The notes under the pieces: generated by a model
The model's input: only the letters and a program-made list of their open reading frames with translations
Database searches by the model: none
What the model was told of the DNA's origin: nothing
Assembly (NCBI GenBank): GCA_016841765.1
Contig: JAENYN010000022.1
Span: forward strand, 1 to 34,348
Direction of reading: 5' to 3'
DNA from: Guptibacillus hwajinpoensis
GTDB lineage: Bacteria > Bacillota > Bacilli > Bacillales > Bacillaceae_O
DNA length: 34,348 bases
In this document: in pieces, positions 14,532 to 20,801 of the stretch
How positions within the stretch are numbered: the stretch's first letter is position 1
How the letters are laid out: every line of letters begins with the position of its first letter
Made by a program: the position numbers and the translations under genes

Positions 14532-14561
14532 AGACACCTGGATATACAGGTGTCTTTTTTT
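14532..14561 (+). terminator. Intrinsic terminator after the coiled-coil membrane protein
   Basis: AGACACCTG (14532-14540), loop GATATA, CAGGTGTCT (14547-14555) and a run of T to 14561. RNA-like element copy 2 begins immediately afterwards. Confidence 0.92.
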
Positions 14562-14563
14562 CA

Positions 14564-14675
14564 CTATATAAATATCAGCAAGGGAGGATCTCGGCGCAGC
14601 AGCCAATTATAAAAATATAGAGGGCAACTACGCCGCTGTCTTCGCCTGAAAACTCGCCAATCGGCGAGTTTTTTT
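14564..14675. ncRNA. Repeated RNA-like element, copy 2
   Basis: Second copy of the element at 4150-4275. Conserved blocks are ATCAGCAAGGGAGG, GGCGCAGC, AATTATAAAAATATA, GGGCAACTACGCC and GCTGTCTTCGCC. CGGCGCAG and CTACGCCG can form an 8-bp stem with one wobble on the minus strand (one mismatch on the plus strand). It ends in a perfect hairpin, AAAACTCGCC-AATC-GGCGAGTTTT with extra T, a good plus-strand terminator. It lies upstream of the -10 box at 14728, so it is not in the leader of that transcript. It is not a riboswitch class I can name. Confidence 0.55.
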
Positions 14676-14700
14676 GGAAATGAAAGAAATTTTTAAGGTT

Positions 14701-14733
14701 TTTCAGATTATTTTCAGACTGGCTTTTTATACT
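14701..14733 (+). promoter_or_regulatory. Promoter with 11-bp direct repeats, probable response-regulator site
   Basis: TTTCAGA at 14701-14707 and again at 14712-14718 gives an exact 11-bp period, the spacing used by OmpR/PhoB-type regulators. A weaker third half-site, TTTTTAA, lies at 14690-14696. TATACT (14728-14733) is a good -10, while the -35 position has no TTGACA-like hexamer, as expected for an activated promoter. The likely binder is the response regulator at 17288-17971 in the same operon. Confidence 0.55.
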
Positions 14734-14758
14734 GATAAAAAAACAGAAGAGGACAGTG

Positions 14759-15400
14759 ATGGTTATGAGAAAGAAGAAGTTCGCCTATTCAATAATCCTT
14801 TTTCTATTATTGTCGGCAATGGTTCCGGGATTCGGTTATGCGGATGATGATGACCATGAGGAGGATGAAGAGCATTACGAATACGAAGAAGGGGAGGGAG
14901 AAAATCATGAATACGAAGAAGAAGAAGGTGAATACCACTATGAAGAAGACGCAGCAGGAAACGATCAGCCTTCGACGGAAGAATCACTTTCATGGCAAAA
15001 GTGGAACCGTTCTTCCGCTGATTGGGACAGCGGCACTCTTTTTCAGCAATCTTCAGTACAGGAAATGCCCTTATCAGCAGAAAATCGTACCGGACAAATA
15101 AAAGCTTTCGAGTATAAGGGCCAGTTGATGGTTGAATCAAGAAAGGCAGCTGAATTGCTTGATGCCGGATATATTGGTTATGAAACTACTGGTACAGCAG
15201 AAGTTTGGAAAGATGGCAGCCATTTAATATTCAAAGAAGGCTCCCATGCCGTTTACGAAAATATGAAAAAAACCCCCATGCCTGCTGAAGTTCACCTGAA
15301 AAATAAAGAACTATATGTTCCGGTCAGTGTCATTGCGAATGGATTGGGTTATGTAATCGAAGGAAATACGCAAACAGGCATCAGTTTGATAAAGGAGTGA
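14759..15400 (+). CDS. Exported acidic protein with copper amine oxidase N-like domain
   Basis: First gene of the seven-gene operon, 213 residues. A signal peptide ends near GFGYA. Next comes an extremely acidic, His- and Tyr-containing stretch (DDDDHEEDEEHYEYEE and on to about residue 64), a likely cation-binding region. After a linker with SWQKWNRSSADWDSG, the C-terminal 90 residues (VHLKNKELYVPVSVIANGLG and neighbouring strands) resemble the copper amine oxidase N-terminal domain found on many Bacillus surface proteins. No amine oxidase catalytic domain is present. AGAGGA is five bases before the ATG at 14759; a GTG at 14756 is too close. It may collect or present a metal substrate outside the cell. 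Confidence 0.72.
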   Translation: MVMRKKKFAYSIILFLLLSAMVPGFGYADDDDHEEDEEHYEYEEGEGENHEYEEEEGEYHYEEDAAGNDQPSTEESLSWQKWNRSSADWDSGTLFQQSSVQEMPLSAENRTGQIKAFEYKGQLMVESRKAAELLDAGYIGYETTGTAEVWKDGSHLIFKEGSHAVYENMKKTPMPAEVHLKNKELYVPVSVIANGLGYVIEGNTQTGISLIKE

Positions 15401-15406
15401 TCCGGA

Positions 15407-15754
15407 ATGAAACCAAAAATGTTATCAAAATGGATCGTCGGAATCAGTGGAACAGCTGCATTGGCGGCTTTCCTCGGATTGACGACTGATATGGAAAACC
15501 GTGCGGGGAATGAAGGGGCGCCCTGGCCATCCGTTGGGCAGACACCCCAAAGTACCATCACCCCAGCTTTCTCTCCTCCTGTTTCGGAGAACATTCCATT
15601 GAATCAAAAACAAGACAGGGAAGCATGGATTGCATCTTTGAACTGGAATGAAGAGGATTGGGATGTGAATGTTTCAAATGGTGTCATGACTGCTGTCCCC
15701 AAAAACAGTCAGAACCGATTGGAGCCCGCGCAACAGCGGACAAGGAGATCATAA
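15407..15754 (+). CDS. Small anchored extracytoplasmic protein, unrecognised
   Basis: Second operon gene, 115 residues. One N-terminal hydrophobic segment (residues 8-25, WIVGISGTAALAAFLGL) acts as signal or anchor. It is followed by a proline/serine-rich linker and a short tryptophan-containing segment, AWIASLNWNEEDWDVNV. The WN-(2 to 4)-DWD pattern also occurs in the preceding gene product, so both may bind the same partner. No heme, FMN-acceptor or metal motif is visible. AAGGAGTGATCCGGA precedes the ATG, six bases after the previous stop. Confidence 0.65.
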   Translation: MKPKMLSKWIVGISGTAALAAFLGLTTDMENRAGNEGAPWPSVGQTPQSTITPAFSPPVSENIPLNQKQDREAWIASLNWNEEDWDVNVSNGVMTAVPKNSQNRLEPAQQRTRRS

Positions 15755-15756
15755 CC

Positions 15757-16707
15757 ATGAGGCCCCTTACCATTTCACTAAAGGCAATGAATACGGATGT
15801 CGTCCTAAAAGCCAATCAATATGCAGACGCATCAACTGTCTCTACATTGGAAAAAAGAATGCGGACATGGCTTGAGAGGTTTGAAGAAACTGCCTCCCGT
15901 TTTCGTGAAGACAGCGTACTTTCTGAATGGAACCGGACAGAACCCGGCAAACCGTACCGCCTTTCTGGAGAATTGTATGAGCTTGTGGAGCTGGCAGACC
16001 AGTATAGAAGCAAAACAGGATCTGTTTTTAACCCCTATCTGGCAGATGAGTTATCGAATCTCGGATATAACAGAAGTTTTGAAGAAATGGATCGGGAGCA
16101 GTATAGCCAGGATAAGGTGATCAAGCAACACACCAATGATGCTCGAAAAAGCTTTATCACGTTTAACAGAGGAAGTAATGAAGTGACCAAACAAACATCC
16201 TTTTCATTTGATGCGGGAGGGATTGGAAAAGGATGGGCTGTTGACCGATTAAAAGCCATGGCGGCGGTTCAAGGTGTTTCAGACGGTCTCGTGGATGCAG
16301 GCGGAGACATGGCGGTTTGGGGACCTGCTGATAAATTGATCGGAATTGCATCTCCCTTTGATGATAATTGCGATATTGTCCAGTTTCTTACAAACGAAGC
16401 GGCCGTAGCCACCTCCAACAGCGTGTATCGCAGCTGGAAAATTGGGAGCAGGAAAGTGAACCATATTCTTGACGGCAGGTCCGGCCAGCCTGTGAGCACT
16501 CCCGTTATACAGGCGACTGTCATGACAAACAGTACAACCGCAGAAGCGGAAGTGCTTGCAAAGGTGCTTCTCATTCTGGGTGAAAAGGAAGGCATGAAAT
16601 GGCTGGTAGAGCGGTTTCCCGAAGCAGGCTGTGTTTGTATAAATAAGGATGGGAGATTGATGATGAATAAATCATTTTCATTGTATGCGAGGGAGGTGAA
16701 GTTTTGA
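15757..16707 (+). CDS. apbE: FAD:protein FMN transferase, ApbE family
   Basis: Third operon gene, 316 residues. ApbE enzymes attach FMN from FAD covalently to a threonine or serine of a target protein, usually an extracytoplasmic redox carrier. Family motifs are present: SRFREDSVLSEWN near 45, FDAGGIGKGWAVDRL near 150, GLVDAGGDM near 175, and HILDGRSGQPVS with NSTTAEAEVLAKVL in the C-terminal half. Unlike the common lipoprotein forms, it starts directly with the catalytic domain and has no signal peptide. AAGGAG (15743-15748) supports the ATG at 15757, two bases after the previous stop. It overlaps the next gene by one base. No protein with the usual S/T-G-A-S/T acceptor motif is seen in the operon. 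Confidence 0.9.
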   Translation: MRPLTISLKAMNTDVVLKANQYADASTVSTLEKRMRTWLERFEETASRFREDSVLSEWNRTEPGKPYRLSGELYELVELADQYRSKTGSVFNPYLADELSNLGYNRSFEEMDREQYSQDKVIKQHTNDARKSFITFNRGSNEVTKQTSFSFDAGGIGKGWAVDRLKAMAAVQGVSDGLVDAGGDMAVWGPADKLIGIASPFDDNCDIVQFLTNEAAVATSNSVYRSWKIGSRKVNHILDGRSGQPVSTPVIQATVMTNSTTAEAEVLAKVLLILGEKEGMKWLVERFPEAGCVCINKDGRLMMNKSFSLYAREVKF

Positions 16708-17258
16708 TGCCAGACATAACCACCTGGGAATGGATAAGAACAGCCGGCTTCACTTCGTACAGCCTGTTATTTTTATCTGTGATGGCAGGTGCCGCATACA
16801 GCGGTAACATGGTAAATCGGACTCAAAAGGCACTTTTCCTCTTTTTCCATCAATTTGCCGGATGGATAGGGTTTTTGGCCGGACTTTTTCACGGGCTTGT
16901 CCTTTTAGTCGATAACTATGTTTCCTTTACATTCGTCGAGGTATTTATCCCATTTGCAAGTGAGTATAAGCCGGTGTTCACCGGTTTAGGGATATTATCG
17001 TTTTATCTTTTATTGATTGTGCTACTGTCTTCAGATTTAAGGACAAGAATCGGCAATTCCCTCTGGCGGAAAACACATTTCCTGGCGGTACCCGCCTACA
17101 TTATGGCTCTCATTCACGGGCTTTTTACCGGAACGGATACAGGGCAGATCTGGGCGATTGGTTTTTACAGTTCCACTTCCGCGATTATTTTTGCGGTCGT
17201 GCTGTTCCGGATGCTTTCCGCCAGAGAAATTCCGTCTCATAAACGTTCAGGTGTATAA
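16707..17258 (+). CDS. Ferric reductase-like transmembrane heme protein
   Basis: Fourth operon gene, 183 residues, with five to six membrane helices. Paired histidines lie on two helices: H48 and H62 (HX13H), and H124 and H137 (HX12H). This is the bis-heme pattern of the ferric reductase/NADPH oxidase/YedZ membrane domain, which carries electrons across the membrane through two b-type hemes. There is no FAD/NAD-binding domain, so electrons must come from a partner such as quinol or a flavoprotein. The ATG overlaps the ApbE stop codon (TGATG), and GGGAGGTGAAG precedes it. The call to this domain family is firm; the substrate is unknown. Confidence 0.82.
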   Translation: MPDITTWEWIRTAGFTSYSLLFLSVMAGAAYSGNMVNRTQKALFLFFHQFAGWIGFLAGLFHGLVLLVDNYVSFTFVEVFIPFASEYKPVFTGLGILSFYLLLIVLLSSDLRTRIGNSLWRKTHFLAVPAYIMALIHGLFTGTDTGQIWAIGFYSSTSAIIFAVVLFRMLSAREIPSHKRSGV

Positions 17259-17287
17259 TTGAGGAAAAAGGAAAAGGTGGCTGCTCC

Positions 17288-17971
17288 ATGCATATTCTGC
17301 TCGCTGAAGATGACAGGAAGCTCGGGAAACTAATTGTCCATATGCTGAAGAAAAACAGCTATATGGTTGATTGGGTCTTCGATGGGAAATCAGCAAAACA
17401 ATACGCACGTTTAACCGATTATGACTTGCTTATTCTTGATTGGATGATGCCGGGGAAAAGCGGGGCGGAAGTTTGCAGGGAGCTTCGTCAGGAAGGTTAC
17501 AGCGGGTCGGTTTTAATGCTGACAGCAAAAGACACGATTGAAGATAAGGTAAGCGGCCTTGACGCCGGTGCAGACGATTATCTGGTGAAGCCCTTTGTAT
17601 TTGATGAACTGTTCGCAAGAATCCGTGCCCTGGAACGCCGAAGCCGGAAACCGATTTTACCTGACATCCTCACGTTAGGCACACTGTCAATCGACTCCCG
17701 CCATCATCTCGTCTATATGAACGGCAACGGTGTTCAATTGACGCCGAAGGAATACCGGCTTCTTGAATTGCTCAGCATCAATCATGGACAGGTATTGACT
17801 CGTGAGCAAATCATCGAACGGGTGTGGGGATGGGATGCGGATGTTGGAGATAACAATCTTGATGCCCTTATCAGACTGCTCCGCAAGAAACTCGGGGGCA
17901 AAAATGATTCCGTTCTGATTGAAAATGTCAGAGGGGTCGGTTATAAGCTGGTGTGCAAAGATGTTTCGTAA
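17288..17971 (+). CDS. OmpR-family response regulator
   Basis: Fifth operon gene, 227 residues. The receiver domain has acidic D8-D9, phospho-acceptor D51, T79 and K101; the C-terminal winged helix contains LTPKEYRLLELLS and ends RGVGYKLV. It probably binds the 11-bp direct repeats at 14701-14718 and activates its own operon. AAAGGTGG lies before the ATG at 17288, 29 bases after the previous gene. It overlaps the kinase gene by 11 bases, so the pair is translationally coupled. Confidence 0.93.
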   Translation: MHILLAEDDRKLGKLIVHMLKKNSYMVDWVFDGKSAKQYARLTDYDLLILDWMMPGKSGAEVCRELRQEGYSGSVLMLTAKDTIEDKVSGLDAGADDYLVKPFVFDELFARIRALERRSRKPILPDILTLGTLSIDSRHHLVYMNGNGVQLTPKEYRLLELLSINHGQVLTREQIIERVWGWDADVGDNNLDALIRLLRKKLGGKNDSVLIENVRGVGYKLVCKDVS

Positions 17972-19304
17972 AACGAGAAACAGGCTGACCATTTCGTTTT
18001 CCCTTCTTATGATTTTGTTCCTGTTCATGTTCATCACAGTCACCTACTTCTGGCTGTCTGCCGAAATTACAAAAGACCAGAAGGAGGCCGTTAAACAGCT
18101 TGCTGATATTGAAGTGGCCGACCACCGCCATGAGTTGTTGGAATGGATGGATGAACAGGAAGAGTGGGAGGAAGATGAATATGAAGGGGAAGAGGAAGAA
18201 GATTCTGAAGGTGCTGACCCTTCATCCGTAGAATATCGGCCGGAGATGCAGGTGTTTTATTATGTTTTTTCAAAAGACGGGAGACTGATTGATGGGGATA
18301 TCAATGATCCCCGGCTGTCAGAACAGGTTCCCTCCTTTTTGGGAAGCTGGAAACCGGAAAGTGATGAAACCAGGTACAAATCATTCCAGACAGAGAACAA
18401 TAAAGTGGAAATCTTATTCGCAGGAAGGCCGGTTTATGAAAATGGCGTACAACTCGGAACCATTTTCACGGGGACGGATGTGACCGCCCAGCAAAATGTC
18501 CTTTCAAAACTGTTGTGGGTGTTGATTCCGCTGTCGCTGGTGTTTGTTATTTTATCCGCTTTTCTTGGCCATTTTATGGCCAGCCGGGCAATGGTGCCAA
18601 TTTCGATGTCGTTTGACAGGCAAAAACAATTTGCGGCGGATGCATCCCATGAATTGAGAACACCTTTGAGTGTCATCCAGTCTTCCATAGAAGTTATCGA
18701 AGCTGAAAATAACCGGCTTTCTGCATTTTCTCTCGGTGTATTAAAAGATATGAAAGAAGAAGTGAAAAGGATGATTCACTTAACTTCAGATATGCTGACA
18801 CTTGCACGGAGTGATTCGGGAATGATAGAGCTGCAGTATGAGACGTTTGACCTTGTCCCCGTTCTGGAATACACCAGAAGATCCTTTGAACAGGTTGTGC
18901 GGCAAAGAGAGATCAAATTGGAAACGGAAGTCCCTGTAAAGCTTCTGGTTCATGCCGATAAAGAACGGATGACACAGCTGCTGTTTATCCTGACAGATAA
19001 TGCTGTGAAATACAATCGTCAGGGTGGATCTGTGAAATTAAAGGCAGTACTGATGAGAAACCAGTTAAAACTGGAAGTGTCAGATACAGGGATCGGCATG
19101 CCGGAAGAAGAATTGTCGCACATTTTTGACCGTTTTTACCGCATTGAAAAAGCCCGAAGCAGAGGTACAAGAAGCAGCGGCATCGGACTGTCGATTGCAG
19201 AATGGATTGTTGCTGCCCACGGGGGCAAAATAATAGCTGAGAGTAAAGAAGGAGCGGGGAGCACATTCACTGTCACGATTCCCCAGCCTAAAAAGGAGGA
19301 ATAG
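17961..19304 (+). CDS. Sensor histidine kinase with acidic extracytoplasmic loop
   Basis: Sixth operon gene, 447 residues. Two membrane helices (about 11-33 and 183-206) enclose an outer sensor domain of about 150 residues. This domain begins with an intensely acidic stretch at residues 64-86 (EEWEEDEYEGEEEEDSEGAD), comparable in composition to the acidic region of the first gene product. The cytoplasmic part has the H-box ASHELRTPLS (H230), N-box TDNAVKYN, DTGIGMP, FDRFYRIEKA and GIGLSIAEWI. Acidic outer loops sense cations in PmrB and PhoQ, so cation sensing is my inference. An upstream in-frame start at 17919 lies deep inside the regulator gene and was rejected. Confidence 0.9.
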   Translation: MFRKTRNRLTISFSLLMILFLFMFITVTYFWLSAEITKDQKEAVKQLADIEVADHRHELLEWMDEQEEWEEDEYEGEEEEDSEGADPSSVEYRPEMQVFYYVFSKDGRLIDGDINDPRLSEQVPSFLGSWKPESDETRYKSFQTENNKVEILFAGRPVYENGVQLGTIFTGTDVTAQQNVLSKLLWVLIPLSLVFVILSAFLGHFMASRAMVPISMSFDRQKQFAADASHELRTPLSVIQSSIEVIEAENNRLSAFSLGVLKDMKEEVKRMIHLTSDMLTLARSDSGMIELQYETFDLVPVLEYTRRSFEQVVRQREIKLETEVPVKLLVHADKERMTQLLFILTDNAVKYNRQGGSVKLKAVLMRNQLKLEVSDTGIGMPEEELSHIFDRFYRIEKARSRGTRSSGIGLSIAEWIVAAHGGKIIAESKEGAGSTFTVTIPQPKKEE

Positions 19305-19309
19305 GACTA

Positions 19310-19828
19310 ATGAGAGTGATTGCCGCGGCAGCACTTGCAGTATTCATGCTTTTTTTCCCCGCCTGGAATGCTTTAGCAGATAGGGACGACCACGGGAGTG
19401 AGAAAAGTGAAAACGGAGAATTGCTGGAAGAAGCTGGAGAGCTGCTTGGCGTTGCCGGAGCGGCAGCAGGGGCCGGAGCCGCTCTATTATTTCCATTAAA
19501 AAGAACGTCACCGATGTTGCGTAAAAAAGTGCCATCAGCAAAAAGATGGATCAACACAGGCCTTAAACTATTGTTGAAAAACCATATTTTGATCGGACTT
19601 GCGGCATTAGTCCTGACGATCCTTCACGGTGCTGCGATGTATATAAGCGAAGGAGAGCTGGGCCCACGTGAATGGCTCGGTGTGATTGCCATCACCTTGA
19701 TTGCTGCCGGGGCCGTGTTCGGCTTCATCCTTAATGGCAATAAGACGCAGCAGCTTGTCAGAACAATTCATATCACCATTCTGGCTTCTGCGGGTCTGCT
19801 TGCAGCAATTCATATTTTGCTTTCATAA
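19310..19828 (+). CDS. Second membrane heme-type protein of the operon
   Basis: Seventh operon gene, 172 residues. A signal-like N-terminal helix ends in ALADRDDHG. A glycine/alanine-rich helix (residues 46-62) and then three or four membrane helices follow. Histidines are paired as H92/H106 and H154/H168, both HX13H, on helices NHILIGLAALVLTILHG and IHITILASAGLLAAIHIL. This suggests a second di-heme four-helix domain similar in idea, but not in sequence, to the product of 16707-17258. AAGGAGG is well spaced before the ATG, five bases after the kinase stop. I found no known family name with certainty. Confidence 0.68.
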   Translation: MRVIAAAALAVFMLFFPAWNALADRDDHGSEKSENGELLEEAGELLGVAGAAAGAGAALLFPLKRTSPMLRKKVPSAKRWINTGLKLLLKNHILIGLAALVLTILHGAAMYISEGELGPREWLGVIAITLIAAGAVFGFILNGNKTQQLVRTIHITILASAGLLAAIHILLS

Positions 19829-19968
19829 ACCAACCTATTTGCGCCATATTAACACGTTAAATAAGATGAATAAGATAAAGGTGAGCAAAACTATTCCAAA
19901 AATGACAATTTTGTGATATCATGAAGTCAATTCACAAAAAGTTCGGAAACAAGATAAGGAGGAACCAA

Positions 19969-20187
19969 ATGATTCGCACTGCTGCTGCAAGTATCCTCGG
20001 TTTTGTCTTATTGGTTATCGAGTCGTTTATCGTCATGGAACTCAAAGGAAACGCGACAATCGAATTTGGCAGCATGAACGGTTTCATTACAGCATGGGCG
20101 ATGAATTTCTTCCTCGTTTTTGCCATGCTGACCCACTTCAAAATGTGGCTCGATAGCAGGGATGATATGGAATCCCAAATGGAATAG
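19969..20187 (+). CDS. Small membrane protein of 72 residues, unrecognised
   Basis: Two hydrophobic segments: residues 5-24 (AAASILGFVLLVIESFIVM) and about 43-60 (WAMNFFLVFAMLTHF). The tail is acidic. A longer frame starts at 19921, but AAGGAGGAACC directly precedes the ATG at 19969. It follows the electron-transfer operon by 140 bases and has its own terminator; whether it is cotranscribed is unclear. The single histidine gives no evidence of heme binding. Confidence 0.7.
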   Translation: MIRTAAASILGFVLLVIESFIVMELKGNATIEFGSMNGFITAWAMNFFLVFAMLTHFKMWLDSRDDMESQME

Positions 20188-20194
20188 TTGGAAA

Positions 20195-20222
20195 AACAGC
20201 ACTGAGAAGGTGCTGTTTTTTT
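20195..20222 (+). terminator. Intrinsic terminator of the 72-residue membrane protein gene
   Basis: AACAGCAC (20195-20202), loop TGAGAAG, GTGCTGTT (20210-20217) and T to 20222. Repeat copy C starts three bases later. Confidence 0.9.
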
Positions 20223-20224
20223 AT

Positions 20225-20405
20225 TGTTAAGGAAATTATAAAGTATTTGCGTTGTAGATAAAAAGCGGGAAGGGAGTCATCTAGCTCCAGGCGCCAGCGG
20301 CTATCATCATAAGCGGTGATCCCCTCCGGAAGGAAAGATCACCTTCCTGCGGGTACCCCCGCTTATGCGTACGCCGCTAAGCGGGCGCCCTGCGCTTTTG
20401 TTCTT
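20225..20405 (+). repeat. Dispersed structured repeat, copy C (fullest copy)
   Basis: The reference copy, about 180 bp. It can fold into nested arms: GGCGCCAGCGGC (20290-20301) with GCCGCT (20373-20378) and GGCGCC (20384-20389), where a five-base bulge is skipped; CATAAGCGG (20308-20316) with CCGCTTATG (20359-20367); and TGATC (20317-20321) with GATCA (20337-20341). The left end is GTTAAGGAAATTATAAAG and the right end TGCGCTTTTGTTCTT. It contains no open frame of its own. It could be a non-autonomous mobile element or a structured RNA. Confidence 0.88.
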
Positions 20406-20409
20406 GTCT

Positions 20410-20439
20410 GCATATTATTGACCGCGGCCAGTCATGATA
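20410..20439 (+). promoter_or_regulatory. Sigma-G-type (forespore) promoter
   Basis: GCATA (20410-20414), 18 bases and CATGATA (20433-20439) match the forespore consensus GHATR-N18-CATWMTA with one mismatch. It sits 20 bases before the interrupted small gene and directly after repeat copy C. Confidence 0.5.
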
Positions 20440-20458
20440 AGGAAAAGGGGGAAGGTTC

Positions 20459-20617
20459 ATGGCTGACAGGGAACGTTTGAATGAATAAGCCGCGATGAAT
20501 AATAATCTGGATCCGGCAACAATTGAAATCGCACTGCGGAACGAAGCCGGCCGTTCAGGTGAAAAGCGGGATAAACGGCAGACACGTGATCAAGGCGCAA
20601 AAAAAGCTGGCCAATAA
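20459..20617 (+). pseudogene. Interrupted small spore-type gene, paralogue of 7276-7416
   Basis: The frame opens at ATG 20459 after AAAGGGGGAAGG, reads MADRERLNE, meets TAA at 20486-20488, and continues in the same frame as AAMNNNLDPATIEIALRNEA and KRDKRQTRDQ to a stop at 20615. The part after the stop aligns with the intact 46-residue protein at 7276-7416. A one-base substitution creating TAA is the simplest explanation. Re-initiation at the ATG at 20495 is possible, but no ribosome site precedes it. It keeps a sigma-G-like promoter and a terminator and lies between repeat copies C and D. Confidence 0.65.
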
Positions 20618-20629
20618 GGCCAGCTTTTT
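20601..20629 (+). terminator. Intrinsic terminator overlapping the end of the interrupted small gene
   Basis: AAAAAGCTGGCC (20601-20612), loop AATAA (containing the stop) and GGCCAGCTTTTT (20618-20629). Repeat copy D starts four bases later. Confidence 0.92.
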
Positions 20630-20632
20630 GCT

Positions 20633-20799
20633 GTTAAGGAAGTTATAAAATTTTTACGTTGTGGATAAAAAGCAAGATTGGAGTCATCCACCTCCAGGCG
20701 CCAGCGGCTATCGTCATAAGCAGTGATCCCCTCCGGAAGGATGCGGGTACCCCCGCTTTTGCATACGCGGCTAAGCGGGCGCCTTGCGCTTTTGTTCCT
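20633..20799 (+). repeat. Dispersed structured repeat, copy D
   Basis: Left end GTTAAGGAAGTTATAAAA, then CCAGGCGCCAGCGGC, CTCCGGAAGGA, GCGGGTACCCCCGC, GGCTAAGCGGGCGCC and the end TTGCGCTTTTGTTCC. It lacks part of the loop found in copy C. It ends two bases before the stop codon of the minus-strand yjiH-like gene and may provide that gene's 3' hairpin. Confidence 0.87.
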
Positions 20800-20801
20800 G
20801 C

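Noticed and set aside
14564-14675. Plus-strand riboswitch controlling the electron-transfer operon
   Set aside because: The element ends before the operon's -10 box at 14728 and matches no riboswitch consensus I know. The other copy lies by unrelated genes.
15658-16707. Longer ApbE with an N-terminal cysteine-rich start as a lipoprotein
   Set aside because: The extra residues are the out-of-frame reading of the preceding gene, there is no signal peptide, and the ribosome site fits the ATG at 15757.
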